Assembly: GCA_963811265.1 (NCBI GenBank)
Contig: CAWEQS010000026.1
Coordinates: 310,001-374,000, forward strand
Reading direction: 5' to 3'
Length of the DNA stretch: 64,000 bases
DNA from: JAOUJD01 sp963811265
Lineage (GTDB): Bacteria > Pseudomonadota > Gammaproteobacteria > Burkholderiales > Burkholderiaceae_F
Below the pieces are notes generated by a model. It ran no database searches. It saw only the letters and a program-made list of their open reading frames with translations, and was not told the origin of the DNA. The stretch's first letter is position 1; each line of letters starts with the position of its first letter. Both the position numbers and the translations under genes were made by a program. Shown here piece by piece: positions 55,614 through 64,000 of this stretch.

Positions 55614-56487
55614 AGTCCGCCACGATGCCCGCGAACACGACGAAACCGACCCAGTTGTTGTGGCGAAACGCCTGGAAGCATCCGTCCGGCGTGCGCGCCC
55701 GGATCAGCAGGTAGTGATGGAGGGCGAACCCGAACGCGAGGCCGCAGCCCAGGTAGAAGGGGGAGCCCGCGCCGATCGAGTGGCCGAGAAGGATGAGCAG
55801 CGACAGGTAGGCGCCGTAGCACGCCATCACGACGGCGACGTCCGCCCGGCCGAAGAAGATGGCCGAAGACTTGATGCCGACCCTCAGGTCGTCATCGCGA
55901 TCGACCATCGCGTATTCGGTGTCGTACGCCACCACCCAGAAGTTGTTCGCGAGGAAGAGCCACCAGCCGATCGCCGGCACCTGCCCCTGGACGGCCGCGA
56001 ACGCCATCGGGATGCCGAACGAGAACGCGACGCCGAGGTAGAGCTGCGGCACCGGGAAGAAACGCTTGAACAGCGGGTACGTGGCCGCGATCGCGACGGC
56101 GGCTACCGCCAGCCGCATCGCCGCGTCGTTGAGGAAGAGCAGCAGCAGCGCGGACAGCCCCGCCAGCAGCGTGGCCACCGCCACGGCCTCGCGCGGACTG
56201 ACGAGGCCTTGCGCCACCACGCGCTGGGCCGTGCGCTTCACCTGCGCGTCGTAGCGGAAGTCGGCGGCGTCGTTGATCGCACAGCCCGCCGACCGCATCA
56301 GGAACGTGCCGATGACGAACACCGCGATCAGCCCGGACTCCGGGCGTCCCGCAGAGGCGATCCAGAGCGCGGTGAGGGTGGGCCAGAGCAGCAGCAGCGA
56401 GCCGACCGGCTTGTCGAGCCGCAGCAGGCTCGCGTACAGCGCGAGGCGGCCGGGAGCGGCGACGGAGGAAGACACGGAGCGGGCCAT
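55600..56487 (-). CDS. ubiA: 4-hydroxybenzoate polyprenyltransferase
   Basis: Inner-membrane prenyltransferase of 295 residues attaching the polyprenyl tail to 4-hydroxybenzoate in ubiquinone synthesis. First Asp motif SAGCAINDAADFRYDAQVKR and second YDTEYAMVDRDDDLRVGIKS bind magnesium-diphosphate; about eight to nine hydrophobic helices follow the family pattern. Ubiquinone as end product fits a proteobacterium. Divergent from ugpB with an 86-base gap. Confidence 0.96.
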   Translation of the reverse strand: MARSVSSSVAAPGRLALYASLLRLDKPVGSLLLLWPTLTALWIASAGRPESGLIAVFVIGTFLMRSAGCAINDAADFRYDAQVKRTAQRVVAQGLVSPREAVAVATLLAGLSALLLLFLNDAAMRLAVAAVAIAATYPLFKRFFPVPQLYLGVAFSFGIPMAFAAVQGQVPAIGWWLFLANNFWVVAYDTEYAMVDRDDDLRVGIKSSAIFFGRADVAVVMACYGAYLSLLILLGHSIGAGSPFYLGCGLAFGFALHHYLLIRARTPDGCFQAFRHNNWVGFVVFAGIVADYALR

Positions 56488-56573
56488 CTTTTGCGCGGTG
56501 AACGCAGCGCGGTTATCGTAACAGGCTGGTCATCGACAAGAACGACAATCGACGCTCAACCGAGGAGAACACG

Positions 56574-57891
56574 ATGCTCCGCAGGACCCTGATTTCCGCC
56601 GCGCTGGCCACTACGCTGGCCATCGGCATTTCCTCGCCCGCGCAGGCGCAGACCGAGATCCAGTGGTGGCACGCGATGGGCGGCGCGCTCGGCGAGTGGG
56701 TGAACGACCTCGCGAAGGGCTTCAACGAAAGCCAGAAGGAATACAAGGTCGTGCCGGTCTACAAGGGCACGTACACGGAGTCGATGACGGCCGCGATCGC
56801 CGCGTACCGCGCCGGCAACGCGCCGCACATCCTCCAGGTGTTCGAGGTCGGCACGGCGACGATGATGGCCTCCAAGGGCGCGATCGTGCCCGTTGGCAAG
56901 GTGATGGCCGATGCCGGCTACAAGTTCGACCCGAAGGTCTACATCCCGGCCGTCGTCGGCTACTACACCGCGCCGAACGGGCAGATGCTGTCGATGCCGT
57001 TCAACAGCTCGACGACCGTCTTCCACTACAACAAGGACGCCTTCAAGGCCGCGGGCCTCGACCCGGACAAGCCGCCGAAGACCTGGCCCGAAGTCGCGCT
57101 TGCCGCGGCGAAGCTGAAGGCGTCCGGGCACAAGTGCCCGTTCACGACCAGCTGGATCAGCTGGACGCAGCTCGAGAGCTTCTCGGCCTGGCACGACACG
57201 CTGTTCGCCACCCAGAACAACGGCTTCGGCGGCATGAACGCACGGCTCGTCGTCAATTCGCCGCTGCACGTGCGCCACATGGAAAACCTTGCGAACATGT
57301 CCAAGCAGGGCCTGTTCATCTACAAGGGCCGCGACAACGCGGCGGACGCGACCTTCCCGTCCGGCGAGTGCGCGATGATGACCGGGTCGTCGGGACTGCA
57401 GGGCGCGATCAAGCGCAACGCCAAGTTCGCCGCCGGCCTGTCGACGCTGCCGTACTACCCGGACGTTCCGGGCGCGCCGCAGAACACCGTGATCGGCGGC
57501 GCCAGCCTGTGGGTGATGTCGGGCAAGAAGCCGGCCGAGTACAAGGGCGTGGCGGCGTTCTTCAACTACATCAACAAGCCGGATGTCCAGGCCGCGAGCC
57601 ACCAGCGCACCGGCTACCTGCCGATCACGGTGGCCGCGTTCGAGCTGACGGAGAAGTCCGGGTTCTACAAGAAGAACCCCGGCGCCGACGTTCCGGTCAC
57701 GCAGATGGTCCGCAAGACGACCGACCGGTCGCGCGGCATCCGCCTCGGCAACTTCGTGCAGGTCCGCACGATCGCCGACGAGGAACTCGAACAGGTGTGG
57801 TCGGGCAAGAAGGCGCCGAAGGAGGCGCTCGACGTCGATCGTCAAGCGCGGCAACGAGCAGCTCGAGCGTTTCGAGAAAGCCAACAAGTAG
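56574..57891 (+). CDS. ugpB: sn-glycerol-3-phosphate ABC transporter substrate-binding protein, 3' frame error
   Basis: Periplasmic binding protein of about 438 residues. Signal peptide MLRRTLISAALATTLAIGIS with cleavage near AQAQ, then the UgpB-type mature start TEIQWWHAMGGALGEWVNDL. SMPFNSSTTVFHYNKDAFKA and MTGSSGLQGAIKRNAKFAAG are typical of glycerol-3-phosphate binding proteins. A net +1 base near 57835 shifts the last 18 residues; the alternative frame ends ERFEKANK and stops at 57891. First gene of ugpB-A-E-C. Confidence 0.9.
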
Positions 57892-57904
57892 GGGCAGCGG
57901 GCAC

Positions 57905-57945
57905 GACGGCGTCCGATCGGGCCGACCGCCCGTCCGGACGCCGTC
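57905..57945 (+). promoter_or_regulatory. Strong intra-operon hairpin between ugpB and ugpA
   Basis: Perfect 11-bp stem GACGGCGTCCG / CGGACGCCGTC whose 19-base loop can itself fold (CGGGC/GCCCG), followed by TTCGCTTCG. Without a real T run, it more likely stabilises the ugpB 3' end or attenuates read-through than ends transcription completely. Confidence 0.55.
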
Positions 57946-58024
57946 TTCGCTTCGCCCGTCCGAGGCGGCCGCCATTGCGATTGCGCACGCGCGATCGGCG
58001 GAAACCGTCTAGCATCCGCCGCCA

Positions 58025-58909
58025 ATGGAAAAGCGCGTCCGCTTCCGTTCGCTGACCCTTCCCTGGCTGCTGCTCGCTCCGCAGCTCGCCGTCATCATCG
58101 TCTTCTTCTTCTGGCCCGCCGGCCAGGCGCTGCTGCAGTCGGTGCAGATGCAGGACGCGTTCGGCACGTCCACGGAGTTCGTCGGCCTCGAGAACTTCCA
58201 GCGCCTGTTCGCAGACGAGCTGTACATCGAGTCGTTCCGCACCACGGCCGTGTTCTCGATGCTCGTCGCCGTCTTCGGCATCGGGATCGCGCTGCTGCTC
58301 GCGGTGTTCGCCGACCGCGTCGTGCGCGGCGCGTCGGTCTACAAGACGCTGATGGTCTGGCCCTACGCAGTCGCCGCCGCCGTGGCCGGCGTGCTGTGGC
58401 TCTTCATGTTCGCCCCGTCGATCGGCATGGTGTCGTTCTGGCTGCGCGCCGCCGGATTCGACTGGAACCACCTGCTGAACCCGAACCATGCGATGGCGCT
58501 GATCGTGATGGCCGCGGTGTGGAAGCAGATCAGCTACAACTTCCTGTTCTTCCTTGCCGGGCTGCAGTCGATCCCGAAGTCGCTGATCGAGGCGGCGGCG
58601 ATCGACGGCGCCGGCCCCTGGCGCCGCTTCTGGTCGATCGTGTTCCCGCTGCTGTCGCCCGTCACGTTCTTCCTGCTGGTGATCAACATCGTCTACGCGT
58701 TCTTCGAGACCTTCGCCATCGTCGATGCCGCCACGCAGGGCGGGCCGGGAAAGGCGACCTCGATCCTGGTCTACAAGGTCTACTACGACGGCTTCAAGGG
58801 CATGGACCTCGGCTCGTCGGCCGCGCAGTCGGTCGTGCTGATGGCGATCGTGATCACCCTGACGGTCGCGCAGTTCCGCTACGTCGAGAAGAAGGTGCAG
58901 TACTCATGA
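58025..58909 (+). CDS. ugpA: sn-glycerol-3-phosphate ABC transporter permease UgpA
   Basis: Membrane subunit of 294 residues with six hydrophobic helices (LPWLLLAPQLAVIIVFFFWP first). The EAA loop that docks the ATPase is EAAAIDGAGPWRRFWSIVFP. Together with UgpE it forms the translocation pore. It follows the ugpB hairpin by 79 bases and precedes ugpE by 13. Confidence 0.93.
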   Translation: MEKRVRFRSLTLPWLLLAPQLAVIIVFFFWPAGQALLQSVQMQDAFGTSTEFVGLENFQRLFADELYIESFRTTAVFSMLVAVFGIGIALLLAVFADRVVRGASVYKTLMVWPYAVAAAVAGVLWLFMFAPSIGMVSFWLRAAGFDWNHLLNPNHAMALIVMAAVWKQISYNFLFFLAGLQSIPKSLIEAAAIDGAGPWRRFWSIVFPLLSPVTFFLLVINIVYAFFETFAIVDAATQGGPGKATSILVYKVYYDGFKGMDLGSSAAQSVVLMAIVITLTVAQFRYVEKKVQYS

Positions 58910-58922
58910 AGGCGCGCCGCTG

Positions 58923-59774
58923 ATGGTCGAGCGCCGGCCCGGGCTGGACCTGCTCACGCACCTCGTGCTGATCCTCGGGGTGCTCGTCGTCGCCTTCCCC
59001 GTCTACGTGACCTTCGTGGCGTCGACGCAGACGGCCGAGGCGATCGTGCAGGCGCCGATGTCGCTGGTGCCGGGCGACCGTCTCTGGCACAACTACTCGG
59101 CGGTGCTCACGGGATCGGAAGGTGGACCGGGTTCGTCGGCGCCGGTGGGCCGCATGATGTGGGTGAGCCTGGTCAGCGCGCTGACCATTGCCCTCGGCAA
59201 GATCGCCATCTCGCTGCTGTCGGCGTTCGCGATCGTCTACTTCCGCTTCCCGTTCCGCAACTTCTTCTTCTGGTCGATCTTCGTGACGCTGATGCTGCCG
59301 GTGGAAGTGCGCATCGCGCCGACCTACCAGGTCGTGTCCGACCTCGGGATGCTGAACACCTACGCCGGCCTGACGGTGCCGCTGATCGCCTCGGCGACCG
59401 CGACCTTCCTGTTCCGCCAGTTCTTCCTGACCGTGCCGGACGAACTGGCCGAGGCTGCGCGGATGGACGGCGCCGGACCGATGCGCTTCTTCTGGGACGT
59501 GCTCCTGCCGCTGTCGCGCACGTCGATCGCGGCGCTGTTCGTGATCCAGTTCATCTACGGCTGGAACCAGTACCTGTGGCCGCTGCTCGTCACGACCGAC
59601 GAGAACATGTATCCGGTGGTGATGGGCATCAAGCGGATGATCGCCGGCGGCGACGCGGTCAACGAATGGAACCTCGTGATGGCCACCGCGATCCTCGCGA
59701 TGCTTCCCCCGGCCGCGGTCGTGCTGCTGATGCAGAAGTGGTTCGTCAAGGGCCTGGTCGAGACCGAGAAGTAG
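58923..59774 (+). CDS. ugpE: sn-glycerol-3-phosphate ABC transporter permease UgpE
   Basis: Second permease subunit, 283 residues, six helices (LLTHLVLILGVLVVAFPVYV at the start). EAA loop EAARMDGAGPMRFFWDVLLP. The segment FIYGWNQYLWPLLVTTDENM is typical of UgpE/MalG-type permeases, here with GIKRMIAGGD as in glycerol-3-phosphate systems. Confidence 0.93.
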   Translation: MVERRPGLDLLTHLVLILGVLVVAFPVYVTFVASTQTAEAIVQAPMSLVPGDRLWHNYSAVLTGSEGGPGSSAPVGRMMWVSLVSALTIALGKIAISLLSAFAIVYFRFPFRNFFFWSIFVTLMLPVEVRIAPTYQVVSDLGMLNTYAGLTVPLIASATATFLFRQFFLTVPDELAEAARMDGAGPMRFFWDVLLPLSRTSIAALFVIQFIYGWNQYLWPLLVTTDENMYPVVMGIKRMIAGGDAVNEWNLVMATAILAMLPPAAVVLLMQKWFVKGLVETEK

Positions 59775-59793
59775 GGCAACGAGAACAGGACAG

Positions 59794-60858
59794 ATGGCGT
59801 CGATCGAGTTTTCGGACGTGCGCAAGACCTACGGCACCAACCAGGTGGTGCACGGCATCAGCCTCAAGGTGGACGACGGCGAGTTCGTCGTGCTGGTCGG
59901 CCCGTCGGGCTGCGGCAAGTCCACGCTGCTGCGGATGGTGGCGGGGCTGGAGGAGATCACGAGCGGCTCGATCCGCATCGGCGACCGCGTGGTCAACGAC
60001 CTCGAGCCCAAGGACCGCGACTGCGCCATGGTGTTCCAGAACTACGCGCTCTACCCGCACATGAGCGTGTACGACAACATGGCGTACGGCCTGAAGATCC
60101 GCAAGTTCCCGAAGGCGGACATCGACAAGCGCGTGAACGCCGCGGCCGCGATCCTGGAACTCGAGGGCTTTCTCAAGAGGAAGCCGCGCGAGCTCTCCGG
60201 CGGCCAGCGCCAGCGCGTGGCGATGGGGCGCGCGATCGTCCGCGAGCCCGCCGTGTTCCTCTTCGACGAGCCGCTGTCGAACCTGGACGCCAAGCTGCGC
60301 GTCCAGACCCGACTCGAGATCCAGAAGCTGCACCGGCGGCTGCGCACGACGAGCCTGTACGTCACGCACGACCAGGTCGAGGCCATGACGCTCGCGCAGC
60401 GGATGATCGTGATGAACGCGGGCCGCGCCGAGCAGGTCGGCACCCCGGACGACGTCTACTCGCGTCCGGCGACGACGTTCGTCGCGAGCTTCATCGGGTC
60501 GCCGCCGATGAACCTGTTCGAGGGGCGGCTCGATGGCGACGGCAGGACGTTCACGGCCAGCGACGGGGCGAGCCTGGCCATGCCGGCCGCAGCGCCGTCG
60601 CTCGCGGGACGCCAGTTGATCCTCGGCGTCCGGCCCGAGCACCTGCTGCTCGGCGGCGGCAACCTGCCGATGCAGGTCGAGACCGTCGAGATGCTCGGCG
60701 CGGAGCACCTCATCCACGGGATCGTTGCGGGCCACGACGTCATCGTGCGCACCGGGCCGCAAGACAACCCGGAGCCCGGAACGACTCTGCAGCTCGGCTT
60801 CAAGCCGGATGCCGTGCACTGGTTCGACGCGGCGAGCGGCGCCCGCGTCGACGCCTGA
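59794..60858 (+). CDS. ugpC: sn-glycerol-3-phosphate ABC transporter ATP-binding protein UgpC
   Basis: ATPase of 354 residues of the carbohydrate-uptake (MalK) class with Walker A VGPSGCGKST, signature ELSGGQRQRVAMGRA, Walker B AVFLFDEPLSNLDAKLR and a C-terminal TOBE regulatory domain (ILGVRPEHLLLGGGNLPMQV). FIGSPPMNLFEG is a family hallmark. Its stop and the fur stop on the other strand are one base apart. No UgpQ phosphodiesterase gene is present. Confidence 0.93.
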   Translation: MASIEFSDVRKTYGTNQVVHGISLKVDDGEFVVLVGPSGCGKSTLLRMVAGLEEITSGSIRIGDRVVNDLEPKDRDCAMVFQNYALYPHMSVYDNMAYGLKIRKFPKADIDKRVNAAAAILELEGFLKRKPRELSGGQRQRVAMGRAIVREPAVFLFDEPLSNLDAKLRVQTRLEIQKLHRRLRTTSLYVTHDQVEAMTLAQRMIVMNAGRAEQVGTPDDVYSRPATTFVASFIGSPPMNLFEGRLDGDGRTFTASDGASLAMPAAAPSLAGRQLILGVRPEHLLLGGGNLPMQVETVEMLGAEHLIHGIVAGHDVIVRTGPQDNPEPGTTLQLGFKPDAVHWFDAASGARVDA

Positions 60859-60859
60859 C

Positions 60860-61318
60860 CTACTCCTTCCGGCGGAACTCGCAGTCGGGCTTGGTGCACT
60901 CGCCGTACAGGGCGAGGGCGTGGTCCTGCAGCTTGAAGCCGCGCTCGGCCGCGATGCTGTGCTGGCGCCGCTCGATCTCCGAGTCGACGAACTCCTCGAC
61001 CCGCCCGCAGGTCAGGCACACGAGGTGGTCATGGTGCGATCCCTCGTTCAGTTCGAACATCGCGCGCCCGCCCTCGAAGTGATTGCGCGCGAGCAGGCCG
61101 GCCTGTTCGAACTGGGTGAGCACCCGGTACACGGTGGCCAGCCCCACGTCGATGTTCTCCGCGATCAGGGCCTTGTAGACGTCCTCCGCGCTCATGTGCC
61201 GCCCGCTGCCCTGCGCCGAACTGCGCTGGAAAATTTCCAGCACCTTCAGGCGGGGCAAGGTCGCCTTCAGGCCCATGTTCTTCAGGTCGCTGGAGCTCGG
61301 CGGATTGCGGTTGGACAT
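60860..61318 (-). CDS. fur: Ferric uptake regulator Fur
   Basis: Iron-responsive repressor of 152 residues. Winged-helix N-terminus (LKATLPRLKVLEIFQ; MSAEDVYKALIAENIDVGLA with TVYRVLTQFEQAGLL), metal-binding HHDHLVCLTCGRVEEF and C-terminal CTKPDC zinc site are complete. With Fe(II) it blocks iron-uptake genes; the window's exbB/exbD and BtuF-like genes nearby are typical Fur or cobalamin-linked functions but no Fur box was identified. Divergent from bamE, a standard betaproteobacterial arrangement. Confidence 0.96.
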   Translation of the reverse strand: MSNRNPPSSSDLKNMGLKATLPRLKVLEIFQRSSAQGSGRHMSAEDVYKALIAENIDVGLATVYRVLTQFEQAGLLARNHFEGGRAMFELNEGSHHDHLVCLTCGRVEEFVDSEIERRQHSIAAERGFKLQDHALALYGECTKPDCEFRRKE

Positions 61319-61411
61319 CGGTTCGGGACGTGAGCGGAATGGAAGGCGGCCGGACTGGGAAACCGCATGGGTATCATACGGTCATTGAGAGCCTGACCGG
61401 GATTGCAGCCG

Positions 61412-61921
61412 ATGTTTCATCGCGTTCGATGCACCGCCACCCTGCTCGCCGGACTGGCGCTGCTCGCGGGTTGCCAGTCCGTTTCGGACGTGACTTCGAG
61501 CATGGCGACGGGCATGTCGGCGGTCACGGGATGGGCGCCGACGTTCCTCGGTCCGTATCGCCCTGACGTGCATCAGGGCAACATCATCACGAAGGAGATG
61601 GTGGACCAGCTGCGCCAGGGCATGTCGCGCGAGCAGGTGCGGTTCATGCTGGGCACGCCCCTGCTGACCAGCGACTTCCACAAGGACCGCTGGGACTTTC
61701 CGTACTACCTGAACCCGCTCAAGGGACAGGTCCAGAGCCGCCGCCTCACCGTCTACTTCGTGGACAACAAGGTCGATCGGTTCATGTCCGACGAAATGCC
61801 GTCGGAGACGATCGCGGACTCGCTGATCCTCGGCCCGAATGCGAAGAAGCTGCCGAAGGCAGCGCCGCGGCAGGAGGCGGAACCGCCTCCCGTCTCCACG
61901 CCAATGCCCACCCGCGAGTAG
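61412..61921 (+). CDS. bamE: Outer membrane assembly lipoprotein BamE (SmpA/OmlA)
   Basis: Lipoprotein of 169 residues and part of the Bam complex that inserts beta-barrel proteins. Signal FHRVRCTATLLAGLALLAGC ends at the lipidated Cys; the mature domain has ITKEMVDQLRQGMSREQVRF and MLGTPLLTSDFHKDRWDF(P)YY, the BamE signature. ATG 61412 fits the signal peptide; a TTG at 61403 is in frame three codons earlier. A TATCAT hexamer is at about 61373. dapB follows after 17 bases. Confidence 0.95.
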   Translation: MFHRVRCTATLLAGLALLAGCQSVSDVTSSMATGMSAVTGWAPTFLGPYRPDVHQGNIITKEMVDQLRQGMSREQVRFMLGTPLLTSDFHKDRWDFPYYLNPLKGQVQSRRLTVYFVDNKVDRFMSDEMPSETIADSLILGPNAKKLPKAAPRQEAEPPPVSTPMPTRE

Positions 61922-61938
61922 CGCTCGCCCGCGCCGTC

Positions 61939-62733
61939 ATGAAACTTGCCATCGCCGGCGCGTCCGGCCGGATGGGCCGGATGCTGATCGAAGCGGCGCT
62001 GTCCGAGCCCGATGCGAGCGTCGCGGCGGCGTTCGACCGCGCCGACAGCCCGGACATCGGCCGCGACTGCGGGGAATTCCTCGGCCGCGCGACCGGGACG
62101 CGCGTGACGGCTGACCTGCGCGCGCTGGCCGGGTGCGACGTGCTGGTCGACTTCACGCGACCCGAGGCCACGCTGGCCCACCTCGACGCCTGCGTCGCGG
62201 CCGGCACCGGCATCGTGATCGGCACGACCGGGTTCGACGACGCCGGCAAGGCGGCGATCCGCAAGGCTTCCGAAAGGATCGGCGTGGTCTTCTCGCCGAA
62301 CATGAGCGTCGGCGTCAACGCGACCTTCAAGCTGCTCGAGATGGCCGCGAAGATGATGAACCGCGGCTACGACATCGAGATCATCGAGGCCCATCACCGG
62401 CACAAGGTCGACGCCCCCTCCGGGACCGCGCTGAAGATGGGGGAGACGATCGCCGCCGCCCTCGGCGAGAAGCTCGCCGACGTCGCGGTCTACGCGCGCG
62501 AGGGCCACACCGGCGAGCGCAGGGCCGGCTCGATCGGATTCGCCACGGTGCGCGGCGGCGACATCGTCGGCGACCACACGGTGCTGTTCGCCGGCACGGG
62601 CGAGCGCATCGAGATCACGCACCGCTCGTCGAGCCGCATGACGTACGCAACCGGAAGCATGCGCGCCGCCCGCTTCCTGGCCGGCCGAAAGTCCGGCCTC
62701 TTCGACATGTTCGACGTCCTGGGCATCCGATGA
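61939..62733 (+). CDS. dapB: 4-hydroxy-tetrahydrodipicolinate reductase
   Basis: NAD(P)H-dependent enzyme of 264 residues in lysine and diaminopimelate synthesis. Nucleotide-binding MKLAIAGASGRMGRMLIEAA, FSPNMSVGVNATFKLLEMAA and active-site EAHHRHKVDAPSGTALKMGE are complete. Shares ATGA with exbB. Placement between bamE and exbB is usual in Burkholderiales. Confidence 0.97.
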   Translation: MKLAIAGASGRMGRMLIEAALSEPDASVAAAFDRADSPDIGRDCGEFLGRATGTRVTADLRALAGCDVLVDFTRPEATLAHLDACVAAGTGIVIGTTGFDDAGKAAIRKASERIGVVFSPNMSVGVNATFKLLEMAAKMMNRGYDIEIIEAHHRHKVDAPSGTALKMGETIAAALGEKLADVAVYAREGHTGERRAGSIGFATVRGGDIVGDHTVLFAGTGERIEITHRSSSRMTYATGSMRAARFLAGRKSGLFDMFDVLGIR

Positions 62734-63419
62734 CCGCAAACGGAACGCTGGGCCTGCTGCACTTCTGGGCGCAAGCCGACGTGGTGATCCGCGTCACGGC
62801 GTACGTGCTGCTCGCGATGTCGGTCGCCAGCTGGTTCCTGATCCTCTGGAAGGCCTGGGCCTGGCTGCGGGTGCGCCGCGCATCGCGCGCGCTCGAACAG
62901 TTCTGGTCGGCATCGTCGATCGACGCCGCGATCGCGGACCTGAAGCCGCGCGATCGCGAAAACATCTTCGTGCCCGTCGCCATCGGCGGCGCGCGCGCGT
63001 CGGTCCACGGCGCGGCCGACGGCACCCTCGCGTCGCAGACCGACCGCTCGGAGCTGATCACGCGCGCCCTGCGCCAGCGCATCAACGAAGCCGCGGGCCG
63101 GCTCGAATCGGGACTGACCATGCTCGCGTCGATCGGCAGCACCGCGCCCTTCGTCGGGCTCTTCGGCACGGTGTGGGGCATCTATCACGCGCTGCTCAAC
63201 ATCGCGTCCTCGGGCCAGATCGCGATCGACAAGGTCGCGGGACCGGTGGGCGAGGCGCTGATCATGACCGCGTTCGGCCTCGCGGTGGCCATTCCCGCCG
63301 TGCTCGCCTACAACGCGCTCACCCGCGTGAACCGCCTGGTGCTCTCCCAGCTCGACGGCTTCGCGCACGACCTGCACGCCTTCCTCACCATGGGCGCGCG
63401 CGTGCCGACGGCACCCTGA
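62730..63419 (+). CDS. exbB: MotA/TolQ/ExbB proton channel family protein
   Basis: Inner-membrane protein of 229 residues, three predicted helices: VTAYVLLAMSVASWFLILWK near the N-terminus and two in the C-terminal half, with the hallmark LASIGSTAPFVGLFGTVWGI and ALIMTAFGLAVAIPAVLAYN. With ExbD it uses proton motive force to energise TonB-dependent import. No tonB is in the window. TolQ is the alternative, but the partner and a following BtuF-like gene favour ExbB. Confidence 0.9.
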   Translation: MTANGTLGLLHFWAQADVVIRVTAYVLLAMSVASWFLILWKAWAWLRVRRASRALEQFWSASSIDAAIADLKPRDRENIFVPVAIGGARASVHGAADGTLASQTDRSELITRALRQRINEAAGRLESGLTMLASIGSTAPFVGLFGTVWGIYHALLNIASSGQIAIDKVAGPVGEALIMTAFGLAVAIPAVLAYNALTRVNRLVLSQLDGFAHDLHAFLTMGARVPTAP

Positions 63420-63853
63420 TGGCATTCGGCGGGTTCGAGCAGCGGGGCGGGCCTTCGCAGCCGATGGCCGAGATCAACGTCACGCCGCTGGTCGACGTGA
63501 TGCTCGTGCTGCTGGTGATCTTCATCATCACAGCGCCGCTGCTGTCCTACTCGATCAAGCTCGACCTGCCGAACGACCCCGCGCCGGCGTCCGAACCGGC
63601 GCCGGCGACCGTCAAGCTGTCGATCGACGCCGCCGGCGCGGTCTACTGGGACGGCGAGCCCGTCTCCGACGCGGAACTCGCCGCGCGCATGGCGGAAGCG
63701 GCGAAGACCACCACGCTGCCCGAGTTGCACCTGCGTGCGGACAAGGCGACGCGCTACGAGCGCATCGCGTTCGTGCTGTCGACCGCGCAGCAGGCCGGCC
63801 TCGCGAAGATCGGCTTCGTCACCGAACCGGCGCTGCCAGCGGCAGCCAGGTAG
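63419..63853 (+). CDS. exbD: Biopolymer transport protein ExbD/TolR
   Basis: Single-span membrane protein of 144 residues. AEINVTPLVDVMLVLLVIFI contains the Asp that carries protons in ExbD/TolR helices, and the periplasmic domain includes LHLRADKATRYERIAFVLST. TGATG overlap with exbB. ExbD is favoured over TolR for the same reasons as exbB. Confidence 0.92.
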   Translation: MAFGGFEQRGGPSQPMAEINVTPLVDVMLVLLVIFIITAPLLSYSIKLDLPNDPAPASEPAPATVKLSIDAAGAVYWDGEPVSDAELAARMAEAAKTTTLPELHLRADKATRYERIAFVLSTAQQAGLAKIGFVTEPALPAAAR

Positions 63854-63855
63854 CG

Positions 63856-64000
63856 ATGCGCGCGTTCGCGCTGGTCCTCGCGCTCGCGCTCGCCGGTGCG
63901 GCCCAGGCGCGAGTCGCAGCGGTCGACGACGAAGGCCGCACCGTCGAACTCGCCCAGCCCGCGCGCCGCATCGTGAGCCTCGCTCCGCACCTGACGGAGC
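63856..64000 (+). CDS. Cobalamin/iron-siderophore periplasmic binding protein (BtuF-like), 3' end cut by window edge
   Basis: Only 48 codons are visible: a signal peptide MRAFALVLALALAGAAQA, then a mature start VAAVDDEGRTVELAQPARRI and VSLAPHLTE, which is the typical beginning of a type III (helical-backbone) binding protein. VSLAPHLTE most resembles BtuF. Starts three bases after exbD, so TonB-system energising proteins and a corrinoid or siderophore binding protein share one unit. Confidence 0.75.
   Translation, partial: MRAFALVLALALAGAAQARVAAVDDEGRTVELAQPARRIVSLAPHLTE

Noticed and set aside
61319..61411. Fur-binding site in the fur/bamE divergent region
   Set aside because: GGTATCATACGGTCATTGAG has only partial likeness to the 19-base Fur consensus; too weak to call by eye.
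1..64000. tRNA, rRNA, CRISPR array, prophage or transposase genes
   Set aside because: Looked for cloverleaf-like and repeat-spacer patterns and for mobile-element proteins; none were recognised by eye.

Overview
The window is a very GC-rich, densely packed chromosomal segment from a betaproteobacterium, most likely a member of Burkholderiales. Supporting evidence is gene content and order: the DUF3579-argD-argF-argG row, divergent murJ/rpsT, xseB-ispA-dxs, leuS-lptE-holA-proA, pilT-pilU divergent from yggS-proC, divergent fur/bamE followed by dapB, and a BPSS1780-family membrane protein behind homoserine kinase. No phage, insertion sequence with a transposase, CRISPR array, rRNA or tRNA was seen.

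Layout: 0-4.5 kb, gamma-glutamyltransferase (cut by the left edge), a peroxiredoxin, the lipid II flippase murJ and rpsT. 4.5-8.9 kb, arginine synthesis (argD, argF, argG) with the uncharacterised DUF3579 gene, then a candidate small RNA. 8.9-14.8 kb, murB, yajQ, an orphan gene, and the leftward isoprenoid operon xseB-ispA-dxs plus a class I amidotransferase. 14.9-24.5 kb, transport and redox: an EamA exporter, a sulfurtransferase, a ZIP metal transporter, an ABC exporter whose permease is fused to an M1 aminopeptidase, and the KefF/KefC potassium efflux pair. 24.6-29.6 kb, a thiamine-diphosphate 2-oxo acid dehydrogenase E1 pair followed by a complete TRAP transporter. 29.6-36.5 kb, a TldD/TldE-like protease pair, a SpoIIAA-like protein, polA and a LOG-family protein. 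36.7-37.9 kb holds a decayed lipoprotein gene. 38-50.5 kb carries thrB, uvrD, leuS-lptE-holA-proA, hemJ, a DsbA-like isomerase and an RNA methyltransferase. 50.5-56.5 kb carries glutathione peroxidase, pilT/pilU, yggS-proC and ubiA. 56.5-60.9 kb is a Ugp-type sugar-phosphate ABC importer. 60.9-64 kb is fur, bamE, dapB, exbB, exbD and the start of a BtuF-like binding protein.

A striking technical property is that many conserved and even essential genes (murB, polA, kefC, dctM, the M1-ABC fusion, ugpB and others) are each split by one to three single-base frame changes while the protein on both sides stays intact. Nearly all are net +1 changes. I read these as sequencing or assembly insertions, and annotate each such gene as one CDS across its full span. 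The lipoprotein at 36.75-37.85 kb is different: it also has in-frame stop codons and looks truly decayed.

The observations I find most worth following are the structured candidate sRNA between argG and murB, the E1 pair coupled to a TRAP transporter without E2/E3, the ABC-permease/M1-peptidase fusion, the paired divergent TldD/TldE proteins, and a 50-bp inverted-repeat element flanked by CTAG at the proC 3' end.
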